Shown here: positions 21,436-33,509 of the stretch, one piece after another
How positions within the stretch are numbered: the first letter of the stretch is position 1
Layout: each line of letters opens with the position of its first letter
The notes under the pieces: model-generated
Told to the model about the DNA's origin: nothing
The model's input: only the letters and a program-made list of their open reading frames with translations
The model's database searches: none
Assembly: GCF_020509005.1 (NCBI RefSeq)
Contig: NC_063015.1
Coordinates: forward strand, 1,736,001-1,800,000
Direction of reading: 5' to 3'
DNA: 64,000 nt
From: Fulvia fulva
Taxonomy: Eukaryota; Ascomycota; Dothideomycetes; Mycosphaerellales; Mycosphaerellaceae
Translations under genes and position numbers: made by a program

Positions 21436-24400
21436 GCTAGTTTATTAGATAGATAGATAGTTTTGTCATTCCCCTATTCTAGAGCCCTATTCGGCCTATA
21501 TAGGTATATATCTATTGTTATATATAAAGGGAAACCCGAATAGGTAAAAACCCTTCCCGCCCCCGACCTCTCCTTATCTAAATTAGCTTTCCCTCTAAAC
21601 GTACGTAGTCTATATTACTACCCCGTTAGCCCCCGCTCCTAGCCGGTCTCGTCGCGCTACGCCGTATCCTCTCTTCCTATACTACTCCTACTAGGCGATA
21701 CTGTTCTAGCTAGCCCTTCTCTAGTATCTAGTTCGTAATACGCCGTAGGTCCTTAACGTTATTAAGAAGTAACCTAATCGTCCGGTTCCTCGCCTTTACT
21801 ATCTACTCCCCCCCTTCCTAGCGACTACCTCGGGTAGACGAGGAGTACGTACCGTATATTCTAGGAGTAATAGCCGTAGGAGTAGCTAGTATTCGTATAT
21901 TCTAGAACCTTCCTCTATAATAGGTACCTTTAGAGGCCGATATGTTTGCTTCGTAGTTAGGTTGCTATACTACTCTATACCCTCGTAAGGCGGTAGTAGA
22001 TAAGCTTCGGAGGGTGCTTAACCGCGGATTTCGTAGCTAACTATTCCCTAGGTTGTCCCGCTAGCTAAGGGCGTCTACTATACCCTATAACCTAGTTGTT
22101 CTACCTCTCCTTCTATAGTTACTCTATAAACGATTTCTTACCCTCCTATTATATTACTAGCTATTCGTCCCTTACCCGGTAGTTCGGCTCGTTTCCGGGT
22201 CAAATACCCTTATACGCTAGTACTAATTCGCGGGCCCTTACGACTACACTAGCGATGACCTTCTATACTAGGTACTATACCGACTTGCCTAAGTAGGAGG
22301 TCCGTAGTCCCTAGATATATAGGTCGATCGGTAGTATAGCGGTCTCGTACTTAAGTATCCTTATTAGTATCGACTTATATACCCCGGTAACCTTCCTTAG
22401 GCATTAGTTTTAGATCTTTACTAGCAGCGCGACGAGTCCCTTTAATAGGTAGGCCCTCTCGCCTAAGAACTATACTTAGCTACTATAGGTAAGGACTAGC
22501 CGTATAATAGCCGTATATAGAAGTCAAAACTACCGAAAGTCCGCCCCCTATATAGACGTAGTAAGCCTCTAGTATAATGCTATATTCTGTTTAGCTTTCC
22601 GTAATATTACCTATACGTACTTCCTCTACCGTAGCGCCGGGTCTACCTATAGTCCGAGGATCCTAAGCTAATTTACCGGGTTAGTCGTATATCTCTATAT
22701 CTAGATAGAAGCTTATATATTATAGAACCGTAGCCGGCGCGTAAAGTGTATTAGATTGTACTTTTCTAGGGTAAACTAAGCCCTATACCTCCTAGCCTAG
22801 TCCTCGTAGATCTTATACTTCTCTCCTAGTAGCCTTTAGTTCTCCTTAGTCGAGGACGACTACGCTAGGATGTTCGTATCGTCTACGAAGCCGCTCGTAG
22901 CGGTGTTCTAGGATTCTAGGGCTAGGAGTAGCGTCGCTATAAAGAAGAGGAACAGAATAGGTGCTAGCGTTAAGCCTTACGGGATTCTAGTATAGACTAC
23001 TTAAAATAGGCTTTTATACTAACCGACTAGGATCGACGTACTACGGTTTTAGAGGTAGGACCGTACGAAGTTAACAAGCTACTTAGGGAGTCCTTTCGAC
23101 CTTAGGATATAGAGTAGCCGCGGGTATAACACGTAGTTAAAGGCTCCCGATATATCTAGACTAAGTAAGGATGCTACCTTATCCCTATTCTTATACTAGG
23201 TAGCCTTTACCTAAGAGGTAATAAGTTCTATCGCGGATAGCGTCGACCGCTATAGGCGCGTACCTATCTAGGTGTCCGGGAGTAGGGAGTGTTCCTCTAC
23301 CGCCTCGGAGAGTCTCGTTATAACTAGCTTCTTAAGCGCCTTCCTAAGAGTATTAAGGAGCGTAATTAGGCGGTACGACTTTACCTACGTAAAGTCTTCC
23401 TTTTATAGCTTACGTAGGACTACTATCGTCGATTGTTTAAATACTATCGGGTAGTATCTAGTCTATAGGCAGGCGTTAAAGATCGCTACGACTACTAGGG
23501 CTAGTTAATCTCTATACTTCTTTAGTAGCTCGTTTAGGATCCTATCCGGCCCCGGGGCTTTCTTCGCCGGTAACTTCCTAAGTATAGCGGTAACTTCTCC
23601 CTCGGACACCTCCTATTAGACCGTAATACTAGGGGCTAGGGGAGTAGAGCTATTTATGTCGCTTAGATTAGCCTCGACTAGGGGCGGGAAGAACTTACTA
23701 GCTAGTAGACGCGCCTTAGCCTCGGGGTCGCTAACCGGGCTACTAGGCGATTATAGCGCTAGGATAGAGAAGGAGGGGCCCTATATAGGGTCCTATCGGG
23801 CCCATTTCGCTAGCTTCTATATCCTCGCTAGCTTACCGGCGATTTCTTCTACTATAGCCCTCTAGCCGACTACTTTCTCCCTCCGTATTATAGCTTTCTT
23901 TTATTAGTATACCTCCCTATATACGTTCTAGGCCTCCTCGCTATAGCTACTCGTCTATACCCGGCGGGCTCTCCTTACTTCTCTTACTACCGTAGTATAC
24001 TTTAGCGTCTATTATAGTTTAGACTATATCGTTAGTTAGGTAAGCGGAACGTAAAGTAAGGTCGCTTTTCTTATTTCGTCTATTAACCCTTAGACTACCT
24101 CGTCTATCTCGTCTTTACTATTATACTACTACTACGCGATCTAGACTAGCCTCTCGGAGTCGTTAAGGTACGCCTAGATATTAGCCTAGTAGGCCTTTCC
24201 CTAGTTTAGCTTAGGGGTTCTCGCTAGTATACGTTATATCTATATCGTAATAGAGGTCCTGACTAGTATATAGTCTAACGACGCCTCGAGTTCATGTTCG
24301 ATCCTATAGTAGGTTACCGTATAGTAGTAGCTATCTAAGATCTAGGAGAGGTCGATCGTGCCTTAGAGTCCCCCTCTCTTCTAGGTACCTAGGTCCTTCG

Positions 24401-24610
24401 GGGTATTAAGGGCAATTACGTTGCTCGCTATTAAGTCGAGTACTTCGTCGGCTATAGGGTACGGCTATATAAGGCTTTCCTAGGAAGAGTAGTATATATT
24501 AAAGTCTCCTACTACGATAAAGTACCCTTGTCTCTTAAGCGTACTATCTAGGTGTCTATAGACCCTAAGGTCGCGGCTAGACCTTGAGGCTAGCGGTTAT
24601 ATATATAGGT
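21436..24610 (-). mobile_element. LINE, second family, 3' part (minus strand)
   Basis: The (TAGA)n tail at about 21445-21462 marks the 3' end. Reading upward on the minus strand there is the C-terminal region, then reverse transcriptase with SGFVDDTNILA near 22865-22905 and a SLDxSGAFD motif near 23140-23170. The endonuclease part ends abruptly at 24610, where a Copia LTR begins. Near-saturated RIP, with stops throughout. It closely matches 62421-64000 and the inverse of the 3' part of 28533-33490. The break is at the same LINE base at which another Copia sits at 47089. Confidence 0.9.
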
Positions 24611-24845
24611 TGTTAAGATGTAGTATTTTAAAGGGAGTTAATAATCAGGAAGTGATCTAGTAGCCTAAGGCATCTACGATAACTCAGCTTATAGGGAGAT
24701 ACCTTCTCTCCCCTTTAGCTTAGATAGACATCTAACATAATCAACACATTAGTTCCTAATATATTGCTATATGCTCGTGCTATTAGTCAGTTAAAGATTG
24801 ATCTCTTACTCTACTCCGCTATTATCTACCCGTACCTGTTTAATA
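24611..24845 (+). repeat. 5' LTR of Copia
   Basis: 235 bp starting TGTTAAGATG and ending CCTGTTTAATA, matched in inverse at 47089-47323 and 52419-52653. It is followed by GTTTATAAGCCCGAG at the expected primer-binding-site position. Its outer flank is TAGGT. Confidence 0.9.
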
Positions 24846-25269
24846 GTTTATAAGCCCGAGTTTATATAGGAATAAGAGTAAGCTATATTAGTATAGGTTA
24901 CTTATATCCCTTACTATCGTAGTAGAAAACATCTGGGAATTAGAAGTCTACCCCGTCTATTCTATTAAGGAGCTTAGTTCGATACTAAGTAATAGGTAAC
25001 CTAGATAAGGACTCTATACGGCTTACTTAAAGCTAATACCTTAAAGATACTCTATAGGCAGAACTACATCGAGATACTATTAAGAAGGACTTCAAGTAAG
25101 TCATTTAAAGCTCTACTAGGAGAGATAGACCTATGTCCTAGCCCCGAGACCTTATACCGCTCCTTCTTTACTTTACTAAGTAGGCCTTAGTATCTATACC
25201 TACGAACTTTCCTATTCTATACTAGAAGCCTTAGTAGGATCTAAGCTACTACTTTAGAATATACACACC

Positions 25270-28200
25270 TTGTCTTATTACATCTAATCTATTATAGATT
25301 TATACTAAGAGAAGATAGAGGAGAAGGGAGGCAAAATCCTAATTCTTAGGAGGGACAATTAGAAGAGATAGTTCAACCTTTAGAGATATAAGATAGAGAG
25401 CCAATTAGCATTCTTTATAATTAATGACCTAATAGAAGTGTCTTTTAACAACATTAAGGGCAAGACTCTGAAACTCTAAGAAGAGGCTACAACTAAAGAG
25501 ATCCTTAATACGCTAATATAGACAAGACATAATATAGTATACAACTTTAGTATCCTTAGTAGGATTATAGAAGAAGATAAATTTGAGCTTAAGGGCTTAA
25601 ATGAATCTAGAAGAGCTACTAAGAAGTAGGTATATCTCTAGAACAAGTATAGCCAGGTACTACTAACCTATATATATAAGCTTATAAAGTAATTTGTGAC
25701 CTTTAAGATAAGTAAAGAGTTCACTATTAGATCTGTATAGACACACCTAGTTTCTCTTAGAAAAAGGATTGCTAATGTTGACCTAGAGGATTAGTATTAT
25801 AGGAAAGCTAATGTGAGGATGACCTAGCTCTTAAGCTCACTACTACCTAACTACTATATAGCTAGGGATACTATTATAGCTTAGCTAAAGATAGATTATA
25901 AAAGGACCTTAAAGATCCTTAAAGCTTAAGAAGCTAGGTTAGATCCCTCTAAGGCTAAGTATAGTATAGTAGCTACCTAGGTCAAGCCCTTAGGTCTAGT
26001 AAGACTACTCTCCTACCTTCTCTATAAGAAGGATCATCTAATTAAGGACTGCCCTAGTCTACCTAAGGCAAGAAAGGTCCTTAGATCTCATTCCTAACTA
26101 CTATCTTCCTAGAATATAACACATGTTAAGAAGAAGAGAACTCTACTACCTACTTTAAGGAGGACACTAAGAGAGAAGTCCTCTATAGAAGAACTTAAGA
26201 AAATGGTGAAGAAACTCAGCTCTAACATACTGTTGCTCTAGAAGAACTAGGCCCAGTCTTATACCTCTAAAGTAAAGAAGACTAGAAAAGGTTTTTCCGC
26301 CTAAGAGTTACATAACTTATACAGCTCATCCCTAGAGACAATGTCTAATGATAATAAGTATAGTAAAATGGCTTACTTAACTATAGAAGTCTAAGGCAAG
26401 TTCCCCTCGTTAGAGTAGTTACTTAACTCCTATACTTCATCCTATATAACTAACTAAAGCTACCTCTTTAGATCTATAACTCCCTTAATAAGGAAGAAAT
26501 GGATCAAAGTAGAAGGTGGGTTTTTATTAGCTACTTATATTAGGAATGTAGAGATGAGTAGGAGAGCTAGTAGAAAAGTTGTTTTAGAAGATGTCCTACT
26601 TATACCTAAGCTTAGAGTAAACCTAGTTTTATAGAACTAGTTTAGTAAGCAGTTTGGTGTTCAACCTCTATTATTTTCTCTTGTTTCCCCCTCTAGTAAG
26701 ACTGTTGTCTAGACAAAGCTCCTTAGGGGGGTTCTATTTATTGATAAGATTTCTCCTCTCCTATAAGAACGGGCACATTACTTATTATATACACTACTAA
26801 TAGAGAATGCCTATATGACTACTCAATTAGAGACCGACCTGAAGTAGTAGGAGCTTTAGTATAGAAGATTTGTATACTTTAGGAAGAATTTGCTCTAGAC
26901 TCTTTATAAGGTAATAGACTTAAAAGAACCTATTCCTATCCCTAAGGATAGCTTTTACTAGTGTAGAGTATGTTTAATAGTAAAGATAAAGAAGTATAAA
27001 GGCAAAGTTATAGAGAGAAGACCTAAAAGACTTGCCCTTATATCTATTAACATATGTGGCCTACTACTAATCTTAAGACTAGGATTCAAATACTAGCTTA
27101 AGATTGTTAACAACTTCTCTAGGAAGAAGTGGACCTTTCCTCTTAGGAAAAGAGAAGATACTCTAGTTGCTCTCTAGAACTAGAAGATTAAAGAAGAGAG
27201 GAAATCATTAGCGTAGCTAAAAGTAGTAAGGCTTAATAATATAAAAGAACTTATTACATTAGTAAAGTAGTAGGAGAAGGATTTAGGGATTAGGCTCGAG
27301 CCGACTGAGGTATACAACTCTCTATAGAATAGCCTAGTTGAGAGGTCAATACAAACCTTAGAGGACTCTATAAGGGCAATACTTAAAGAGGCTAAAATGC
27401 CGGTTGAATTTTGGCCTAAAGTACTAGAAGCCTAAACTTATATAAGGAACAAACTACTAAATAGCCTAGATTACGATAGGTTTAAGGTTTTACTAGATAA
27501 GGCTTTTAATAGTATCAAACCGACCATTAACCATTTGAAAGTTTGGGGATACAAAGCTGTTATCTATATAGACATAAGATCCTAACCTTAATAGGCAAGA
27601 AGTAACAAGCTAATAAATAGGGGTAAAGAAGTAGTGTTTATTAGGTATATTAAAAACATAGCTAAAGCCTAGCTCTTTTAGGAACTAGATATAAGAGCTA
27701 TTAAACAACACACATATACAGACTTCTTTAAGGACTAGCCTAGAGGTAATATAGGTCTTAATATTCTAATATTGAATCTACTAAGTAGCGTACTAGCTAG
27801 GAAGCCCTTAGGAAGGCCGAGGAAGAACGTATCCTTAGGACAATCTACCTACTATTTAGGCGTCTATTAAAGCACCCCCGAAATGTATTAGATAATTGAG
27901 AGCCCTAAAGTCGCTCAGCCAAGAAAGCTGTTTATATAACTTCCCTAACCTCCGGAGAACGTAGGGGAATTTTAGAAAATCGATTAGCTAATTAAGAGAA
28001 GCTCCCTAGATCCCTAGGAAATAGACGTTACTAGGTTATAAGTGACGGTCCCTAAATCATCCCTTAGAAAGAGAAAGGCTGACTATGATATTAAGGGCTA
28101 TAACATAAAACAGAAAGTCCTAAAATCTATAGTCCCTAAGCCCGAACTAACTACTAAAGTAGGAGAAGCAATAGACCTCTTAGAGAACCTTACTGCTTTT

Positions 28201-28508
28201 CACTAAGCTTTCTTTATAGCTATATAATCAGTGGACAGTTCAATACTATAGGATAGCGAATTCCTAGAAGAAGTTAAGGAAATAGCCTTTATAGTAATTA
28301 TAGAAGCTATTATATATAAGTAAGAGGTCCTAATTCTAAGATCCTATAAGGATACTATAAATAATAAGAAATAGGGATATCTTTAGAAGGAAGCAATCCA
28401 AAAGGAACTAGATGCTCTATAGAGTAACAACACCTAGGAAAATTCTGTTCTACTAAAAGGAGCAAATCTGGTTACATTAAGATAGGTCTTTAATATTAAG
28501 AGAAGTAA
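25270..28508 (+). pseudogene. Copia gag-pol remnant
   Basis: Gag ends with a damaged zinc knuckle (YKKDHLIKDCPSLPK, about 26020-26065). The protease active-site region reads NSYTSSYITN near 26425-26460, where the lightly mutated relative has DSCASSHMTD. GAG-pre-integrase and integrase run from about 26830 to 27560: RRPKRLALISINICG, FSRKKWTFPL, EVYNSLQNSLVERSIQ with one stop read as Gln, and MPVEFWPKVLEA. The reverse transcriptase is cut off after an NNT-ENSVLLKGANLVTLR stretch near 28425-28490. Not expressible. Confidence 0.9.
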
Positions 28509-28532
28509 GCTATACCTAAGGGAATTATCGAT
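28509..28532. other. Copia/LINE junction
   Basis: About 24 bases between the last Copia match and the first base shared with the LINE at 45575. The possible target duplication of the following LINE is weak (CTAAGGG here, ATAAGGG near 33485-33491). Confidence 0.4.
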
Positions 28533-28679
28533 CTCTGCGCCAAAACACGACATATTCGAAAGCTCTTATTAAGGCTATTCTAACGATATATAAAGCAGGC
28601 CACTGCCCCTAGGACTAAGGGAGTTCTACCTTATTCAATCTAGATAGCTTAAAGCTCTCTTCACCCTATTTCTTCAGCT

Positions 28680-29970
28680 CTAAACGCCGCGGAGGTGCCT
28701 AGCTATATTAGGCAACTCCTAGGTAATAGTAGCCTAGGCTACGGTACTAATAGCGCCTACGGCCCTATAGGCGAAGCCCCCCTAAGACAACTAGTAGCAA
28801 CTTATAGAGGACGCAAAAAGTATAGAAACTAACGATTAGCTCCCTTACCGGTCTCTATAGGTAATGATCGCTTAGCTACGTACGGCGCTTGTACTATCGT
28901 ATCACCGAGGGCAATAAGAAATAAGGACGACGTCCTAGGCGATTAGCAAGGCCACCCGGAATTAACACCCCTATAGCTAGGTATCGGTCGCGGTATCGAT
29001 ACTAGGCCCCCGCCTAACGTACGATACAGTTACGATCCGTATTGTAGTAAAGGAAGACTAGGCCGAAGTTACGAAGCTATCGGACAAGGAGCTCGCCTAA
29101 CGAATCAACTAACTAGGGGTGGTCGTAGTGAACTAATAGTCTAACGGCACTCTATAGATCTATACTAGCTCTACTACTACTAGGAGGCACCTAGAGGTAT
29201 AGCTATAGTAGGCATCTAAGGTTACGGCATTAGCAAAGGTCTTAACGAAACAATTCACGATCCTAGTCTACGATATGCCTAAGGAGTTTGACCTAACTAA
29301 CTAGGGTCACCTACGCGCTCTCTAAGAGGACAACCCGGTCACTCTTAACTCTCTAATCTAGAAGGCGACTTGGCTCTATAGGAAATGGCTAGAAGGTAAG
29401 AAGGCCTCGGCGCTAATAGTATAGCTATAAGACGCGAAAGCGGCGGATCTCGCGATAGAACAAGGCCTAGTCTAGCAATATAGCCTTAAGATAGTAGAAA
29501 AGTACTCCTTATCCTTTCGTGTCCTCTGATACTTCAAATGCTAATAGTATAGACACCAAACCTACACGTATATAAATAAGTAGGCCTACTCGAACTATAT
29601 AGGAGACTATATATCTAGAGACTATATATCGACTACGAGACGGTACGCGAACTGTCCGGGGTACTACCTATCGTATAGTACGGAATGCCTATAGCGGAAA
29701 CTAGTAAAAAACAAGGCAATTATAAACAGAACCGTCGCCCTAAGATTCTACGGCGACCGTAAGGCTAGCCTATACCGGAACTAGCTAGCGGCGGTCGGGT
29801 ATAAGCGCCCTAGGGCCGAGAACGATATAAAGGATACGTAACCTAGGGCGTATAGGAGGCTACGTACTCTACTAGCTACGGCGAGGGAATCTAACTAGGC
29901 CCGGCTCCCCTTTAGTATATAGCCGATAGGCGTAGACTAGGACGTATAGGGTAGTAGGATATAGAACGAT
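28680..29970 (+). pseudogene. LINE ORF1 remnant, second family
   Basis: The coding-like region precedes the ORF2 endonuclease. A zinc knuckle at about 29530-29580 reads FKC--YRHQTYTY, where the dashes are TAA and TAG replacing two Gln codons. A second Cys/His-rich stretch follows (ANCPGYYLSYSTEC near 29650-29690). The exact start cannot be fixed because ATG codons and frame are obscured. Confidence 0.75.
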
Positions 29971-29979
29971 ATAGAGGAA

Positions 29980-32900
29980 ATGATTATCGATGCCGATAGC
30001 TAGCCTCGATACGCTTAGCATTATCTAGTATAACGTTAACTATAGTAAGGATATAGTCTAGAACTATTTCCTATACGAGGCGGACCCCCGCGTCTACTAC
30101 GTCCTTATAATCTAGGAGCTATAGATTAACCCGTACTATAAGAGACTAACGACCTACAAGTTACTAGGCTATACGATATGCCTACGAGGCGACGGTAGAC
30201 CCCGTACGTGCTTCTATATTAGTAAGGACATACTAGAATCCGACTAGGAGGTAGTGTACTACGTAGACGAAGAAGGCGGAGGCGATATTACCTCCCTCTA
30301 CGTAGGTAGTACCTAGATACACAACCTATATATACAACCGCTAGCCTCGAGGTCTAGCCGCGACCTAGGGGTCTATAGACACCTAGATAGTACGCTTAAG
30401 AGATAAGGGTACTTTATCGTAGTAGGAGACTTTAATATATACTACTCTTCCTAGGAAAGCCTTATATAGCCGTACCCTATAGCCGACGAAGTACTCGACT
30501 TAATAGCGAGCAACGTAATTGCCCTTAATACCCCGAAGGACCTAGGTACCTAGAAGAGAGGGGGACTCTAAGGCACGATCGACCTCTCCTAGATCTTAGA
30601 TAGCTACTACTATACGGTAACCTACTATAGGATCGAACATGAACTCGAGGCGTCGTTAGACTATATACTAGTCAGGACCTCTATTACGATATAGATATAA
30701 CGTATACTAGCGAGAACCCCTAAGCTAAACTAGGGAAAGGCCTACTAGGCTAATATCTAGGCGTACCTTAACGACTCCGAGAGGCTAGTCTAGATCGCGT
30801 AGTAGTAGTATAATAGTAAAGACGAGATAGACGAGGTAGTCTAAGGGTTAATAGACGAAATAAGAAAAGCGACCTTACTTTACGTTCCGCTTACCTAACT
30901 AACGATATAGTCTAAACTATAATAGACGCTAAAGTATACTACGGTAGTAAGAGAAGTAAGGAGAGCCCGCCGGGTATAGACGAGTAGCTATAGCGAGGAG
31001 GCCTAGAACGTATATAGGGAGGCATACTAATAGAAGAAAGCTATAATACGGAGGGAGAAAGCAGTCGGCTAGAGGGCTATAGTAGAAGAAATCGCCGGTA
31101 AGCTAGAGAGGATGTAGAAGCTAGTAAAATAGGCCCGATAGGACCCTATATAGGGCCCCTCCTTCTCTATCCTAGCGCTATAATCGCCTAGTGGCCCGGT
31201 TAGCGACCCCGAGGCCAAGGTGCGTCTACTAGCTAGTAAGTTCTTCCCGCCCCTAGTCGAGGCTAATCTAAGCGACATAAACAGCTCTACTCCCCTAGCC
31301 CCTAGTATCGCGGTCTAATAGGAGGTGTCCGAGGGAGAAGTTACCGCTATACTAAGGAAGTTACCGGCGAAGAAAGCCCCGGGGCCGGATAGGATCCTAA
31401 ACGAGCTACTAAAGAAGTATAGAGATTAACTAGCCCTAGTAGTCGTAGCGATCTTTAACGCCTACCTATAGACCGGATACTACCCGATAGCTTTTAAATA
31501 ATCGACGATAGTAGTCCTACGTAAGCCGTAGAAGGAAGACTATACGTAGGTAAAGTCGTACCGCCTAATTACGCTCCTTAATACTCTTAGGAAGGCGCTT
31601 AAGAAGCTAGTTATAACGAGACTCTCCGAGGCGGTAGAGGAACACTCCCTACTCCCGGACACCTAGATAGGTACGCGCCTATAGCGATCGACGCTATCCG
31701 TAATAGAACTTATCACCTCTTAGGTAAAGGCTACCTAGTATAAGAATAGGGATAAGGTGGCTTCCTTACTTAGCCTAGACATATCGGGAGCCTTCGACTA
31801 CGTGTTATACCCGCGGCTACTCTATATCCTAAGGTCGAAAGGACTCCCTAAGTAGCTTGTTAACTTCGTACGGTCCTACCTCTAAAACCGTAGTACGTCG
31901 ATCCTAGTCGGTTAGTATAAAAGCCTATTTTAAGTAGTCTATACTAGAATCCCGTAAGGCTTAACGCTAGCACCTATTCTGTTCCTCTTCTTTATAGCGA
32001 CGCTACTCCTAGCCCTAGAATCCTAGAACACCGCTACGAGCGGCTTCGTAGACGACATAAATATCCTAGCGTAGTCTTCCTCGACTAAGGAGAACTATAG
32101 GCTACTAGAAGAGAAGCACAAGATCTACGAGGACTAGGCTAGGAGGCACGGGGCTCGGTTTGCCCTAGAAAAGTACAATCTGATACACTTTACGCGCCGG
32201 CTACGGTTCTACAATATATAAGCTTCTATCTAGATATAGGGGCATACGACTAACCCGGCAAATCAGCTTAGGATCCTCGGACTATAGGTAGACCCGGCGC
32301 TACGGTAGAGGAAGTACGTATAGGTAATATTACGGAAAGCTAAACAGAATATAGTATTATACTAGAGGCTCACTACGTCTATATAGGGGGCGGACTTCCG
32401 GTAGTCACGACTTCTATATACGGCTATTATACGGCTAGTCCTTACCTATAGTAGCCAAGTGTAGTCCTTAGGCGAGAGGGCCTACCTATCGAAGGGACTC
32501 CTCGCGCCGCTAGCGAAGATCTAAAACTAATGCCTAAGGAAGGTCACCGAGGTATATAAGTCGACACTAACGAGGATACTTAAGCACGAGACCGCTATAC
32601 CGCCGATCGACCTATATATCTAGGGACTACGGACCTCCTACTTAGGCAAGTCGGTATAGTACCTAGTATAGAAGGTCATCGCTAGTATAGTCGTAAGGGC
32701 CCGCGAATTAGTACTAGCGTATAGGGGCATTCGACCCGGAAACGAGCCGAACTACCGGGTAAGGGACGAATAGCTAGCAATATAATAGGAAGGTAAGAAA
32801 TCGTTTGTAGAGTAACTATGGAAAGAGAGGTAGAACAACTAGGTTATAGGGTATAGTAGACGCCCTTAGCTAGCGGGACAACCTAAGGAATAGTTAGCTA

Positions 32901-33330
32901 CAAAATCCGCGGTCAAGCACCCCCCGAAGCTTATCTACTACCGCCTTACGAGGGTATAGAGTAGTATAGTAACCTAACTACGAAGCGAACATATCGGCCT
33001 CTAGGGGTACCTATTATAGAGGAAGGTTCTAGGATACACGAATACTAGCTACCCCTACGGCTATCGCTCCTAGAACGTACGGTACGCACTCCTCGTCTGT
33101 CCGAGGTGGTCGCTAGGAAGGGGGGAGTAGATAGTAAAGGCGAGGAACCGGACGATTAGGGCACTTCTTAATAACGCTAAGGACCTACGGCGTATTACGA
33201 ACTAGATACTAGAGAAGGGCTAGCTAGAACAGTACCGCCTAGTAGGAGTAGTATAGGAAGAGAGGATACGACGTAGCGTAACGAGACCGGCTAGGAGCGG
33301 GGGCTAACGGGGTAGTAATATAGACTACGT
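29980..33330 (+). pseudogene. LINE ORF2 remnant, second family (endonuclease, RT)
   Basis: Begins around YNVNYSKDIV near 30030. Endonuclease: the QEPW site reads stop-E-L-stop followed by INPY at about 30110-30140, then GRPRTCFYISKDILESD, and VVGDFNIYYSS near 30420-30445. Reverse transcriptase: LSLDISGAFDY near 31770-31800, P-stop-GLTLAPILFLF near 31950-31990, SGFVDDINILA at 32039-32072, then LIHFT and LRILGL. C-terminal: IGL-GYLL-RKVLGY, then a degraded Cys/His motif. In life this protein would nick target DNA and reverse transcribe the element RNA there. TAG/TAA codons disable it. Confidence 0.9.
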
Positions 33331-33509
33331 ACGTTTAGAGGGAAAGCTAAACTAGATAAGGAGTAGTCGGGGGCGGGAAGGGTTTTTACCTATTCGGGTT
33401 TCCCTTTGTATATAACAATAGATATATACCTATATAGGCCGGATAGGGTCCTAGAACAGGGGAATAACAAATCTATCTATCTATCTATATAAGGGTATAT
33501 AGCTAGCTA

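Larger units (their letters stand above)
24611..28508 (+). mobile_element. Ty1/Copia retrotransposon, 3'-truncated, RIP-inactivated
   Basis: One LTR (24611-24845), then gag, protease, integrase and only the beginning of reverse transcriptase; the sequence stops matching the Copia at 47089-52653 near 28508. It is inserted in the LINE at 24610. Domain order protease-integrase-RT identifies Copia. Its inverse runs very closely parallel to 52653-48780. RIP stops are present throughout. Confidence 0.92.
28533..33490 (+). mobile_element. Full-length LINE, second family, RIP-saturated
   Basis: About 4.96 kb with ORF1, ORF2, 3' UTR and (TCTA)n tail at 33471-33486. Its 5' end matches 45575 onward (ACACGACATATTCGAAAGC). 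Sequence and reading frames differ from the intact LINE, so it is a separate family, represented also at 21436-24610, 36390-37750, 45575-47088 and 62421-64000. RIP is close to saturation. Confidence 0.92.

Noticed and set aside
23656..23865. 69-codon frame repeated in inverse at 31069-31278
   Set aside because: Antisense frame within two copies of the second-family LINE ORF2; conserved only because the DNA is.
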